Source: an uncultured Oscillospiraceae bacterium | GTDB lineage: Bacteria > Bacillota > Clostridia > Oscillospirales > Oscillospiraceae | DNA length: 39,867 nucleotides | Direction: 5' to 3' | NCBI GenBank assembly: GCA_905205085.1 | Contig: CAJLCG010000006.1 | Coordinates: 1-39,867 of the forward strand | The notes under the pieces: generated by a model | Seen by the model: the letters and a program-made list of their open reading frames with translations, nothing else | Databases searched by the model: none | Told to the model about the DNA's origin: nothing | Shown: positions 16,741-24,538 of the stretch, one piece after another | How the letters are laid out: the number at the start of each line of letters is the position of its first letter | Numbering within the stretch: position 1 is the stretch's first letter | Program-made: the position numbers and the translations under genes

Positions 16741-18036
16741 TCATTCTCCTTCCGGGGCCTTTCTGCCCAAGGCCCGAATGATACTCAGCTCCTCCCAACG
16801 GGAAAGCGGGCCATAGTTCCAGCTGGCGTACCGTCCGTCCCCTCCTGGCACATCGGGCAGATCCTCAAAGCCGCGAATATCATTGGCACTGTATGCGCTC
16901 ACCTCCCGCATGGCCTTGTACCATGCGGCCTGGGCGGCGGTATCGCCCCGCAGCAGGCCCTTCAGCTCCCGCCGGATCCGCAGGCCGTCTGTCCGCTCTC
17001 GGGGAAGCAGCAGCTTGTCGCTGTCCTCCTGCTCCCGCTGAATGACCAGGGGCTGGAGAGTAAAGCGGGAAAACTCGATGGCATTCTGCTCGTTGGAGGA
17101 ATAGGCCTGCTTGCCCGCGTACACCATGTGCAGCGGAGTCCCGAAAAAGCGGCATACATCGGCCACCCGGATGTCCTCGCTCTCCACAAACTGGGCGTCA
17201 GAGTTGCTCACCGAGAGGGGCTGGTACTTCAGGCCATTGTCCATGACCGCCACCCGGAAGCCGTTATTGGGGCCGGCATGGATCTTTTCCCATTCCCGGC
17301 GGATGAACTCCTTCTTGCTGATTTTCTCTGTGGAGCCGTCGCTGTTTGCAACAGTGACATCTCCGCCGATGTCGGTGTCAGTGGTGAGCACACCGGAGGG
17401 CCGTCCCCCGTTTTGGTACATGGCCCGCTGATACTCCTGGGCCGCCAGGCCCGTCTGGATAGTCAGCGCCGCCCGGTGCAGGATGGACACCCCCTCAATG
17501 CCGTCCTCGGAGTAGGCCTTGTAGTGGAGCACATCGGCGGGCGACAGTCGGAACATCTCCCCCGTCCTGGGGTTGGTGTAGATGTACCAGAGGGAGCTGT
17601 CCAGGGCCACATAGGGGGTCACATGGTCGGGTTGCAGGGGGATGAGCTCCACCGGGTACCCGGTCCTGGGGTCCCGGTTGATCCATGCGTAGGCATTGCC
17701 CCGCAGGTCCAGATTGACCTGCATGAGCCGCTCATAGTCAAAGCGGGTCATAGCCTCATTGGGCCGCCCCCACAGCACCTTAGCCAGCCGGTGGTCCCGC
17801 AGGCGCTCCTTGGTGGACTCCCGCATCAGATAGACTGGAAGAGCCGCCACAGTACAGCTGCGCACCTCCACACACCGGTTCACGGTAGACAGCTTCATGG
17901 CCCGGTCCCGGCTCAAGCTGATGTTCTCCACATCCAGAAAGCCGTCGGGGCCATAGACCGAGGATGAGGTGAGCACACCGCCCAGGGCAGCCCCGGGGCC
18001 GCTGGCGGCCTTGCGGATACCACGCACGATACTCAC
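16741..18036 (-). CDS. Phage portal protein (HK97 family)
   Basis: Translation starts with GTG at 18036 after GAGGGGGTGAGGAGAA, four bases inside the small membrane gene. The 431-residue product shows the HK97 portal pattern: VNRCVEVRSCTVAALPVYL, then DYERLMQVNLDLRGNAYAWI, IPLQPDHVTPY and DVCRFFGTPLHMVYAG. It forms the dodecameric DNA entry ring of the head. Confidence 0.95.
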   Translation of the reverse strand: MSIVRGIRKAASGPGAALGGVLTSSSVYGPDGFLDVENISLSRDRAMKLSTVNRCVEVRSCTVAALPVYLMRESTKERLRDHRLAKVLWGRPNEAMTRFDYERLMQVNLDLRGNAYAWINRDPRTGYPVELIPLQPDHVTPYVALDSSLWYIYTNPRTGEMFRLSPADVLHYKAYSEDGIEGVSILHRAALTIQTGLAAQEYQRAMYQNGGRPSGVLTTDTDIGGDVTVANSDGSTEKISKKEFIRREWEKIHAGPNNGFRVAVMDNGLKYQPLSVSNSDAQFVESEDIRVADVCRFFGTPLHMVYAGKQAYSSNEQNAIEFSRFTLQPLVIQREQEDSDKLLLPRERTDGLRIRRELKGLLRGDTAAQAAWYKAMREVSAYSANDIRGFEDLPDVPGGDGRYASWNYGPLSRWEELSIIRALGRKAPEGE

Positions 18037-18254
18037 TTCTCCTCACCCCCTCCCACGGCGCTCAGAATACCGCCTAAAATGGCCAGCACGCCGCCGGTGA
18101 TCCACCCGGCTGGGGGATAGATGAGCGCAGCCCCCACGGTGAGAGCCATTGACCCTCCACTGAGCAGCATCCCGGCTCCCCATCGCTCCCAGGCCCTCGA
18201 CATCAGGGCTGGGATATTGGGACGGTCTCTCGACTTGTTCTCGGTTGGTTCCAT
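18033..18254 (-). CDS. Small membrane protein between terminase and portal
   Basis: The ATG at 18254 (MEPTENKSRDRPNIPALMSR) follows GGAGGAGGAAGT. The 73-residue product has a hydrophobic Gly/Ala-rich stretch from about residue 28 to 68 (GAGMLLSGGSMALTVGAALI and on), enough for one or two membrane segments, and ends in GGGEEK. Proteins of this type occur in the same place in related phages. A holin is unlikely here because lysis genes lie elsewhere. Function unknown. Confidence 0.75.
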   Translation of the reverse strand: MEPTENKSRDRPNIPALMSRAWERWGAGMLLSGGSMALTVGAALIYPPAGWITGGVLAILGGILSAVGGGEEK

Positions 18255-18283
18255 ACTTCCTCCTCCGGCGCCCAGTGCGCCCA

Positions 18284-20098
18284 TTAGAATGTAAAATCGC
18301 CCCGCTCCAGGGCAGTGTTCAGGTCGGTCACCGTCCGCTTCACCAGCAGCCGGGCCAGGGCATTCATAGCCGCCGCCACGGGGTCAATGCGCTCGGTGTC
18401 GTCCTTGTGCCGCTTGCTGAGCTTCAGGTCTCCGTAGTTGTTCTGGATCTCAATGGCGTTCTGGAGACACCACAGCGCCAGCGGGCTCTCCTCCAGCACC
18501 ACCCGGTCCTGGAGCAGCAGCTCCCGGAAAGTTTTCACCGCCAGGTTCTGCCCAGCACACGTCTGGGCCACCTCCACACAGAAGTCCTCCCGGTTCCGGT
18601 CCTCGTTTATGCGGATGGCTAGGTCGGTGGCGTTGTGGCCGTCATAGTCAACCTCCTCCACCTTCCAACCGTGCTCCCGCTCCCCGGCACAAATCCAGTT
18701 GTAGACATAGCTGTTATCAGTGACGTCACCTGGGGTGAGGGTGCAGTATCCGTCCTTGGCCCAGAAGAGATAGGGCACCCGGTCGGTCTTCTCGTGGCGC
18801 TGGGCCCCGTTTTCCGGGATAAAGCCGTGCATCTTGATGGCCACCCGCCCGTCCGGCAAGTCAAATACCGCCGCCGCACCTGACAAGTCGATCCGCTTGC
18901 CCAGGTCGTAGCCGCAATGACAAGGCAGACCATCGGTGAGGGCAGCGAAGGTCTCCCGGGGCACCGTGGCCTTCCGGGCCTTGGCCATGCAGTTCTCGTC
19001 CAGATAGTGGTTCACGCTGCCCACCTGCCACAGGCACATGCGCCGGGTCAGGAATTTCCGGATCTTGTCCGGGTCGTTGGAGGCGTAGGCAGCATTGTGC
19101 TCGTCCCGGATCTGCTTGAGTAAGATCTGGCTGTACCGGCTGGGGTAGCGCAGGCAGGGGTTGGGCTTGGCCCAGGCCGCCTCGTTGTGGGGGCTGTCCC
19201 CCTCGTCCAGCTCCCGGATCATTACAAAATAGCTCTCGTCTGTGACCGAAGGATCCTCCAGCACCCGCTTGGCGTACAGCTCCTCGGTGTAGCAGGGCTT
19301 GCTGCCCGCGTCATCTCCGGCGGTGGTGATCACGTCCAGCAGAGATTGGACTCGCTTACCGAAGGAGTTGATACCCAGGTCGTAGATCTCCGAATTGGGG
19401 TGGGCATGGTACTCATCCACCACAAAGTAGGTGGGCGCACCGCTGTCCTTGTTCTTGGTGTCCTTGCTCAGGGCCCGCATATAGCCGCCCCGGGTGCGGT
19501 GAACAATGGGGTTGGAGCGCGGGATCACCAGACGTCTGGCAATGTTGGGGCTGGCCTTGGCGATCTTCTTGGCGTCCCCCAGCACCCGCATGGCCTGCCC
19601 CCGGTCTACAGCGGCACATTCCACCTCCGGCTCCTGCTCAAAGCGGGCCAGCTCCGGATGATAGGGCGGGTAGACGGCATCTCCACACATGTGGTACAAG
19701 CCCTGACAAGACTTTTCACTTGACTTGTAGTTGCCCCGGGCCCGCTTGTTGTAGGTGTGAGTGAAGCGCCGGGCGCCGGTGTCTTTGTGGACCCAGCCGT
19801 AGGTGCAACCCAGGTCGAAGATCTGCCAGGGCTCCAGTTGGATGGGCTTGCCCGCGTCCACGCCGCGCACCTGGATACACTGGCCAAACCACCGTACGAT
19901 CCGGTCGGCCCGGGTGGTGTCAAAGACGTAGGGAAAGTCCTCCGTTCCCTGGCGTTTCAGGTCGTCCAGGTGGCGCTGGCATGCAAGGACTTCATACTTA
20001 CAGCACTTGTCCCGCAAGCGTCCTTGGGTCACCTGCTTGGCATAGACCGAGACAGGGTGGTGCAGACCGCTTTTCCATCGTTCCGCCATATCACCCAT
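18284..20098 (-). CDS. terL: Terminase large subunit
   Basis: The protein has up to 604 residues; a second ATG at 20089 (MAERWKSG) has a better-spaced GGGG and may be the true start. The ATPase part has an adenine-side region (IQLEPWQIFDLGCTYGW, about 86-102), a Walker A position at 120-126 (A-R-G-N-Y-K-S, with Tyr where Gly is usual) and a Walker B at 224-229 (FVVDEY, then HAH). The nuclease domain has D398 (GYDLGKRIDLSGAA) and a C-terminal DPVAAAMNALARL. It cuts and pumps DNA into the head. Confidence 0.95.
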   Translation of the reverse strand: MGDMAERWKSGLHHPVSVYAKQVTQGRLRDKCCKYEVLACQRHLDDLKRQGTEDFPYVFDTTRADRIVRWFGQCIQVRGVDAGKPIQLEPWQIFDLGCTYGWVHKDTGARRFTHTYNKRARGNYKSSEKSCQGLYHMCGDAVYPPYHPELARFEQEPEVECAAVDRGQAMRVLGDAKKIAKASPNIARRLVIPRSNPIVHRTRGGYMRALSKDTKNKDSGAPTYFVVDEYHAHPNSEIYDLGINSFGKRVQSLLDVITTAGDDAGSKPCYTEELYAKRVLEDPSVTDESYFVMIRELDEGDSPHNEAAWAKPNPCLRYPSRYSQILLKQIRDEHNAAYASNDPDKIRKFLTRRMCLWQVGSVNHYLDENCMAKARKATVPRETFAALTDGLPCHCGYDLGKRIDLSGAAAVFDLPDGRVAIKMHGFIPENGAQRHEKTDRVPYLFWAKDGYCTLTPGDVTDNSYVYNWICAGEREHGWKVEEVDYDGHNATDLAIRINEDRNREDFCVEVAQTCAGQNLAVKTFRELLLQDRVVLEESPLALWCLQNAIEIQNNYGDLKLSKRHKDDTERIDPVAAAMNALARLLVKRTVTDLNTALERGDFTF

Positions 20099-20247
20099 CC
20101 CCTTCTTCTGCTGCTTGCCGCCTTATCACGCTCCGGCACGCTCGCTGACGCGCGGCTTCCCTCCGACTCGGGCTGGTCTCCAGGCCGCTGTGCGGTCCTC
20201 CGCTCGCCCTCGCTCCAGTCCATCCGCGCTGCTCACGGCCTATGCGC
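20099..20247. other. 149-base region without a gene between terS and terL
   Basis: No well-initiated reading frame is seen. The sequence is very GC-rich with several short GC inverted repeats and lies between the terminase subunit genes. It could hold part of the packaging signal or a spacer; nothing specific can be read from it. Confidence 0.4.
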
Positions 20248-20763
20248 TTAGTCACCAAACAGATCACCGTCCGGATCCGTCTGAGCTGCAGCGGCCGCCT
20301 GGGCCCGCTTTTGGGCCAGACGCACCCGACCGGAAGGAGTGAGTCCCAGCTTCTCGGCATACTGGAGGATGTTGCGCTCCAGGGACTGCATCTTGCCGCT
20401 CATGGTGTCCAACTTGGACACCGCCTCGGCCACAGCCTCCGGGTCTCCCTTGGCATCCTTGAGCTGTCTGGAGGCAGCGGTCAGCAGCTTGCACTGCTGC
20501 TCGTACCGGGCCAGCATCACGCAGTAGACGCCCAGCGTGTCGCTGTCCAGGTCGTCCAGGATGACCAGTCCGTCCATCCGCTCCAGCACCTTCCGCCAGT
20601 AGCGGGCGGCGGCGGGGTTTTTCGTCATGAGGGCGGGCCGCTCCAGGTTGGGCTCCCGGCCCCGGTCGGGAAGTACTCCCTCCTCCGCCTGCTCCCGGAG
20701 CTCCCGCTCCTCCTGGGTCAGATTTTTACTCATGTTGTCCAGCGCTTTTGGCAGTGTCGGCAT
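20248..20763 (-). CDS. terS: Terminase small subunit (P27 family)
   Basis: The ATG at 20763 (MPTLPKALDNMSKNLTQEER) has the excellent site AGGAGGTGAGTACC. The 171-residue product shows the P27 pattern: N-terminal basic/helical part, then NPAAARYWRKVLERMDGLVI, DLDSDTLGVYCVMLARYEQ and a C-terminal LGLTPSGRVRLAQKRA. It recognises the packaging site and guides TerL. It lies just upstream of terL on the minus strand. Confidence 0.92.
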   Translation of the reverse strand: MPTLPKALDNMSKNLTQEERELREQAEEGVLPDRGREPNLERPALMTKNPAAARYWRKVLERMDGLVILDDLDSDTLGVYCVMLARYEQQCKLLTAASRQLKDAKGDPEAVAEAVSKLDTMSGKMQSLERNILQYAEKLGLTPSGRVRLAQKRAQAAAAAQTDPDGDLFGD

Positions 20764-20970
20764 GGTACTCACCTCCTGGTTTCTCCATCGGGGACTTTTT
20801 CTCACACGCGAGGGGCTGCGGGGTCTTGCACACCCGCCCGCCGAAACATTTTCGGGGTGGGGGGAGGGTGGCAAGCCTACGGCTTGTCCCGGGCGCGCCC
20901 GGCCCTGCGTGCCTGCCCGCACCCGCCTGCGCGCTTGGGCGCGGACGTAGCTTCCCCCGGCGGTCAGAGG
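20764..20970. other. GC-rich noncoding region between HNH and terS, candidate cos/packaging site
   Basis: About 200 bases have no supported gene. They contain a perfect hairpin (CAAGCC TAC GGCTTG, 20872-20886), an adjoining perfect 14-base palindrome (CCGGGCGCGCCCGG, 20889-20902) and more GC-rich stems near 20920-20945. HK97-like cos phages often have HNH gene, cos site and terS in this order, so a packaging site is plausible. The repeats are seen; the role is inferred. Confidence 0.45.
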
Positions 20971-21342
20971 TCAGGATCTGGCCTCCTTCTGCCGCTCCTG
21001 GGCCTGCTCTCGGGCCGTCTTCTGGTCATGGTGGTGCTTACACAGGCTTTGCAGATTGCCCCGGTCGATGAACTTGTTCCAGTCCCCTCGATGGGGCTCC
21101 ACATGGTCCACCACGGTGGCCCAGGTTCGGATGCCCCGCTTGGCGCATTCGCGGCAGAACGGCTCCCGCAAGAGCTGCGTGGGGCGGAGGTCATCCGTCC
21201 AGACGGTCAGGCTGTACCAGCTGTGGTACTCCGCCGACGTCCGCCGGGACGCTCTCTTGGGCTTGTGCTTGGGACAATACCCCTCCCGGGTCAGCGCTGC
21301 GCATCCAGGATGCCGGCACGGCTTGAGCGGCTTTAAGGCCAC
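20971..21342 (-). CDS. HNH endonuclease (packaging-associated)
   Basis: Translation begins with GTG at 21342 after GGAGGTGATAGCCC. The 123-residue product has Cys pairs (CRHPGC, CPKH; then CRECAKRG) and the HNH motif VVDHVEPHRGDWNKF ... NLQSLCKHHHDQKT (about 77-109). In HK97-type phages such a protein works with terminase in cos cleavage. The position directly upstream of terS supports that role. Confidence 0.93.
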   Translation of the reverse strand: MALKPLKPCRHPGCAALTREGYCPKHKPKRASRRTSAEYHSWYSLTVWTDDLRPTQLLREPFCRECAKRGIRTWATVVDHVEPHRGDWNKFIDRGNLQSLCKHHHDQKTAREQAQERQKEARS

Positions 21343-21413
21343 GGGCTATCACCTCCGGGCAAAACAAAAAGCGCCCAAGCCAACGACAACCCAAGTTTGG
21401 GTTCTGTCATGGC

Positions 21414-21614
21414 TCAGGCGCTGGTCACTGTGGACGCGGGCTCAGGCGCTTCGATATTCACGAGTGTCTCCTGCCCGCAGCGCTTGCACTTTCGGGGCAG
21501 GTTTCGGGCGGTGGTGTCCGGCCGGATCAGCAGCAGCTTTCCCTTGCCGCATACCGGGCAGATGACCCATCCGTTCCTTATGATAAGTTTACCACATCGT
21601 ACATCCGTTTGCAA
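21414..21614 (-). CDS. Cysteine-rich KTR-type zinc ribbon protein
   Basis: The product has about 66 residues and the only usable start seems to be TTG at 21614, so the exact start is uncertain. Two C-x2-C pairs (WVICPVCGKGKLLL and KCKRCGQETLVNI) form a zinc ribbon and match the pattern of short cysteine-rich KTR proteins, with I-R-x-D-T-x-x-x-N between them. These small proteins are common in Firmicute mobile elements. Function unknown. Confidence 0.75.
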   Translation of the reverse strand: MQTDVRCGKLIIRNGWVICPVCGKGKLLLIRPDTTARNLPRKCKRCGQETLVNIEAPEPASTVTSA

Positions 21615-21687
21615 ACCTTTTCGCCGCCTTTCTGTGTGATATGTAAGAGAATATACTTAACCCCGAGACAGAAAAGAATAGAAAAGG

Positions 21688-22455
21688 CTATTCTTTCTTC
21701 CGTCTCCGCCTGCGACTCCTGGGCCGCTTTTTCCTGTCTGTTTTTGGCAGCATGTACTTGATCCAGGCAAATTCTCCATACCCATTGACCACCGGTCCCT
21801 CCCGGGCTAAGGTCTCTGCCTCGGGCGGTGCTGCCAGGGTCACGCAGTCTGGCACTGTCTCGGTCTCGGCTTTCGGCCGTCTAAGTCCAAGAGATGGTGT
21901 CCAGGTTCGCTCACCCACCTGCGGGTGGCCCCACTCCCGGGGTTCTTTGGTCAGGTAGCTGGCCAGATCCTCATAGGTGTAGTCCCGATGAAAGGCCAGC
22001 CGGCGCAGCTCCACGTTGTCGCCGTAGATCCAAAGCTGGCGGATCTCATCCAAATCGTCCCCGGTGGAATTGAGCACCAGATGGTGGTGCAGCCGCCCTC
22101 CGGGGCACGCCCCTTCGGTGACATAGATATAATGGAGATCCTCTCCCCGTTCGGCTCGGGCTTTACGCAGCTTCGAGAGAAATGAGCGGATCTTGCGCAC
22201 CGCCTTGTCCCGGCTGTCCGGCAGGTGCTTGTCGTCGTAGGTGAGGGTCACAAACAGGTCACCATCGTCAAAGTTGGCGGCCAGGGTTCGCTCCAGCTTC
22301 TGAAAGGAGGTGCGGGCGTTGAGCTTCTCCCGGGCGGCAGTGCTGGCCTTCTGCTTCTGGGCCCGTGCCTTAGGACTATCCCCCGCTGTGCAGGGCGTGT
22401 ACACTACCGCAAAGACCACCCGGCCCGCTCGGATCTTTCGGAGGATCTTACTCAT
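21688..22455 (-). CDS. HUH-type rolling-circle Rep-like protein
   Basis: The ATG at 22455 (MSKILRKIRAGRVVFAVVYT) follows AGGAGGATGGTC and is preferred to a codon at 22494. The 255-residue product has the three motifs of HUH Rep endonucleases: FVTLTYDD (68-75), RLHHHLVLN (121-129) and a YLTKE motif (167-171) with the candidate catalytic Tyr. The C-terminus is strongly basic. Such proteins nick a single strand to start rolling-circle replication or transfer. In a phage with its own initiator and DnaB the role is not clear. Confidence 0.82.
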   Translation of the reverse strand: MSKILRKIRAGRVVFAVVYTPCTAGDSPKARAQKQKASTAAREKLNARTSFQKLERTLAANFDDGDLFVTLTYDDKHLPDSRDKAVRKIRSFLSKLRKARAERGEDLHYIYVTEGACPGGRLHHHLVLNSTGDDLDEIRQLWIYGDNVELRRLAFHRDYTYEDLASYLTKEPREWGHPQVGERTWTPSLGLRRPKAETETVPDCVTLAAPPEAETLAREGPVVNGYGEFAWIKYMLPKTDRKKRPRSRRRRRKKE

Positions 22456-22975
22456 GACCATCCTCCTGTTCCAGTGCGTCCAGGGCGGCCCCAATCTGCC
22501 TCCAGACCTCCATTGGAATTTTCTTTCCCTCCGTGATGAGTTCCCGGATCAGTTCATCGGTAACCGGCTTCCCAGCCAGCCCAGCCACCTTTGCCAGGCA
22601 TCCTAGTCCGTTGTCCTTCCGGTAGGCGGTGAGCCGGGCCAGGATCTGGTTCTTTTCCTTGGCTCCATACCCGACATAACGCGGAAAAGGCGGGTCATCC
22701 GGCGCAATCTCATCATCCGAGTCCTCGTCACTCCCATCCTGCTCATCGTCCGCCCAAGGATCGCTCCAGGTGCATGCCACACCGCCCAAGTCTGGGAAGT
22801 GTTCCAAGGACAGGGTAACACCTTGCCCGATCACCAACACGCCAAGGGCCAGGCTGTCTATCACAAAGCTGCGCAAGGCCCGAAGATCTCCAGGATCTTT
22901 CCACGGCACCCGCACCACCAACACCGGGCGGCCCACCTCCTCTATCTCTGCTCGCAAAACCGTTTCATGATCCAT
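22448..22975 (-). CDS. Hypothetical phage protein with acidic linker
   Basis: The protein has 175 residues. The N-terminal half is beta-like (RPVLVVRVPWKDPGDLRALR). An acidic linker (DDEQDGSDEDSDDEIAPDD) joins it to a C-terminal helical part with KEKNQILARLTAYRKDNGLG. It starts after GGGAGCGTAGAA at 22975 and overlaps the Rep-like gene by eight bases, so the two are probably coupled. I do not recognise it. Confidence 0.75.
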   Translation of the reverse strand: MDHETVLRAEIEEVGRPVLVVRVPWKDPGDLRALRSFVIDSLALGVLVIGQGVTLSLEHFPDLGGVACTWSDPWADDEQDGSDEDSDDEIAPDDPPFPRYVGYGAKEKNQILARLTAYRKDNGLGCLAKVAGLAGKPVTDELIRELITEGKKIPMEVWRQIGAALDALEQEDGHE

Positions 22976-22977
22976 TT

Positions 22978-23457
22978 CTACGCTCCCTTCTTATTTTGGT
23001 CAACCATTTTCGTAGACTTACGAAAATGGTCTGCTCTCTCACAATCCACCAGGTGTCGGAATACCTGATATTCCCCAGTTGGCCGGTCCAATGTCTCGCC
23101 ATCCATGGCGTCCTGCAGCAGTTCCTCAAAGCCGGCTCCTTCCAGAGTCTCCAAGGAGTAAAGCCTGCCATATAGGACTACACCATCTTCATAGCTGCCC
23201 CGATCCCCATCATACTGGGATGGATAAAAGATCCATACCCTATCAAAGTGCATGGTATTCAGTTCTTCCTGTGTGAGCGGAGCACCTGGTTTCACGGCAT
23301 TCACGTGATCTTTATGCAGAGAGATCATTTTCTCTCTGACCAGCTTGTCCACCACCCGGCCCAAATCGCGCAACTCGCCCATCTGTCTCAGACGTTCCAG
23401 GTTGTAGAGCGTCTGGGCGGTCACCCGCAGCGTCAAACGGCGCATATTCTTCTTCAT
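22978..23457 (-). CDS. Hypothetical protein with ribbon-helix-helix-like N-terminus
   Basis: The protein has 159 residues. Residues 1-48 (MKKNMRRLTLRVTAQTLYNL, then LERLRQMGELRDLGRVVDKL) look like a ribbon-helix-helix DNA-binding motif. The remainder (about 55-159) is a mixed domain with WIFYPSQYDGDRGSYEDG and LEGAGFEELLQDAMDGE. A GGAGGATTTTGT site precedes the start. A DNA-binding regulator is possible. It is divergent from the lone plus-strand gene at 23517. Confidence 0.72.
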   Translation of the reverse strand: MKKNMRRLTLRVTAQTLYNLERLRQMGELRDLGRVVDKLVREKMISLHKDHVNAVKPGAPLTQEELNTMHFDRVWIFYPSQYDGDRGSYEDGVVLYGRLYSLETLEGAGFEELLQDAMDGETLDRPTGEYQVFRHLVDCERADHFRKSTKMVDQNKKGA

Positions 23458-23516
23458 ACAAAATCCTCCATGAATGTTCTTTTTGTCATGTGAAATGCTA
23501 CCTCTGAGGTGATTTT

Positions 23517-23780
23517 ATGGCTAAGCAAGGCATGGCACGTCCGGAATGGACCCACACACGCCCTCACAACTCACAGTCCCCTGTCCCTGAGATTCAGGGC
23601 AAGGCCAAGCACGGAAAGCAGAAGGCCAATCCCATCATTCCCGGCACGTCGGGTGCAGACCTGAAGGTGTTCCACTCCAAGCCCTTCCCCACCACCTCTC
23701 TTCTGGACACCGACCTGGGCCTGGATAATCTGACCAACGATCTGCCCGCCGCCGACCTGGAGGATCTGGAAGAGCTGTAA
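23517..23780 (+). CDS. Small plus-strand phage protein of unknown function
   Basis: An 87-residue product begins MAKQGMARPEWTHTRPHNSQ after GAGGTGATTTT. It is basic and Pro/Lys-rich in the first half (EIQGKAKHGKQKANPIIPGT) and acidic at the end (NDLPAADLEDLEEL). It is the only plus-strand gene in a 32-kb leftward region, converges on the SSB gene and has its own terminator, so it is an independent unit. The charge split suggests a disordered protein. I recall similar short proteins in other Clostridia phages. Confidence 0.72.
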   Translation: MAKQGMARPEWTHTRPHNSQSPVPEIQGKAKHGKQKANPIIPGTSGADLKVFHSKPFPTTSLLDTDLGLDNLTNDLPAADLEDLEEL

Positions 23781-23790
23781 CGGATGCGAT

Positions 23791-23818
23791 CCCGCCCCAC
23801 AAAGGGGCGGGACTTTTT
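23791..23818 (+). terminator. Rho-independent terminator of the lone plus-strand gene
   Basis: Stem CCCGCCCC (23791-23798), loop ACAAA, stem GGGGCGGG (23804-23811), then AC and a run of T. It lies 11 bases after the stop of the gene at 23517-23780 and points to the right. On the minus strand no T-run follows the stem. Confidence 0.92.
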
Positions 23819-23833
23819 TACTCCACCAGCCTA

Positions 23834-24256
23834 TCAAAAGGGCAGTTCGCCCTCGTCGTCCTGCTCCATAAATTCCTGGGTAGGCTGTGCTGGAAGGCTG
23901 CACTCATCGGCGTTTCCCTCGCTGGGAGGTGCTGTCTTGGCTCCAGCAAAGTAGATCTGATCGGCCACTACCTCGGCGGTGCGGCGCTTGGCACCCTCTT
24001 TATCTGTCCAGTCCCGGATCTGGAGCCGCCCCTCCACCACGGCCAACTGACCCTTGCGGAAATATTGCTGGGCAAACTTAGCCTTGGCGTTCCAGGCTAC
24101 CACCTCGATCCAGTCGGTAGGCCGTCGGCCCGTGGCCTGGTCCACAAAGTCCCGGTCCACCGCCAGAGAAAAGGAGGCTACCGGCGTGCCGCTCTGAGTG
24201 TACCGCACCTCCGGGTCTCGACCCAGGCGGCCCATCAGGATGATTTTATTCAGCAT
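23834..24256 (-). CDS. ssb: Single-stranded DNA-binding protein
   Basis: The 140-residue product begins MLNKIILMGRLGRDPEVRYT. The OB fold covers about 1-107, with WIEVVAWNAKAKFAQQYFRKG and GRLQIRDW. A linker leads to the acidic tip DDEGELPF, close to the canonical DDDLPF tail that binds other replication proteins. A strong AAGGAGG site precedes the start, and the gene overlaps the small zinc-finger gene before it by 11 bases. Confidence 0.96.
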   Translation of the reverse strand: MLNKIILMGRLGRDPEVRYTQSGTPVASFSLAVDRDFVDQATGRRPTDWIEVVAWNAKAKFAQQYFRKGQLAVVEGRLQIRDWTDKEGAKRRTAEVVADQIYFAGAKTAPPSEGNADECSLPAQPTQEFMEQDDEGELPF

Positions 24257-24407
24257 CCGCGGCCTCCTTATCGTTTATAGCCCTGATCTCATCGAATGTA
24301 GGGAAATATCTTCTCTGCGCAACCAAAGTCAGAAGTTCCAGAATAGCCGGGTCATTCGTTTTAATCGGCTGCCCACAGAAGGGACATGGATCACCGCGTT
24401 TCAGCAT
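24246..24407 (-). CDS. Small zinc-finger-like protein (53 aa)
   Basis: The ATG at 24407 follows GGAGGACTTTTGACC. The product begins MLKRGDPCPFCGQPIKTNDP and has a single C-x2-C knuckle, so a dimer or another ligand would be needed to bind zinc. It ends in NDKEAADAE and overlaps the SSB start. Function unknown. Confidence 0.65.
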   Translation of the reverse strand: MLKRGDPCPFCGQPIKTNDPAILELLTLVAQRRYFPTFDEIRAINDKEAADAE

Positions 24408-24409
24408 GG

Positions 24410-24538
24410 TCAAAAGTCCTCCTCTTCTGCATAACCAAAGGGGCACGAATCGCAGCTCAAAGGTCCGTCTTCATCCACTTCTTCACACGGACGGGACTCT
24501 GGCCCATCCATGGGGAATCCACACTTGTATATGATCAT
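24410..24538 (-). CDS. Small cysteine-containing protein (42 aa)
   Basis: The start at 24538 overlaps the upstream stop in an ATGA arrangement, favouring MIIYKCGFPMDGPESRPCEE over longer forms. Cys residues occur as C6, C18 and a final C-D-S-C-P-F-G pair, so metal binding is possible. It is the second of three short Cys-rich genes in a row. Function unknown. Confidence 0.55.
   Translation of the reverse strand: MIIYKCGFPMDGPESRPCEEVDEDGPLSCDSCPFGYAEEEDF

Noticed and set aside
16687..17967. A 426-codon plus-strand open frame opposite the portal gene
   Set aside because: The portal protein on the other strand is unmistakable, and the plus-strand frame has no ribosome site or recognisable domain.
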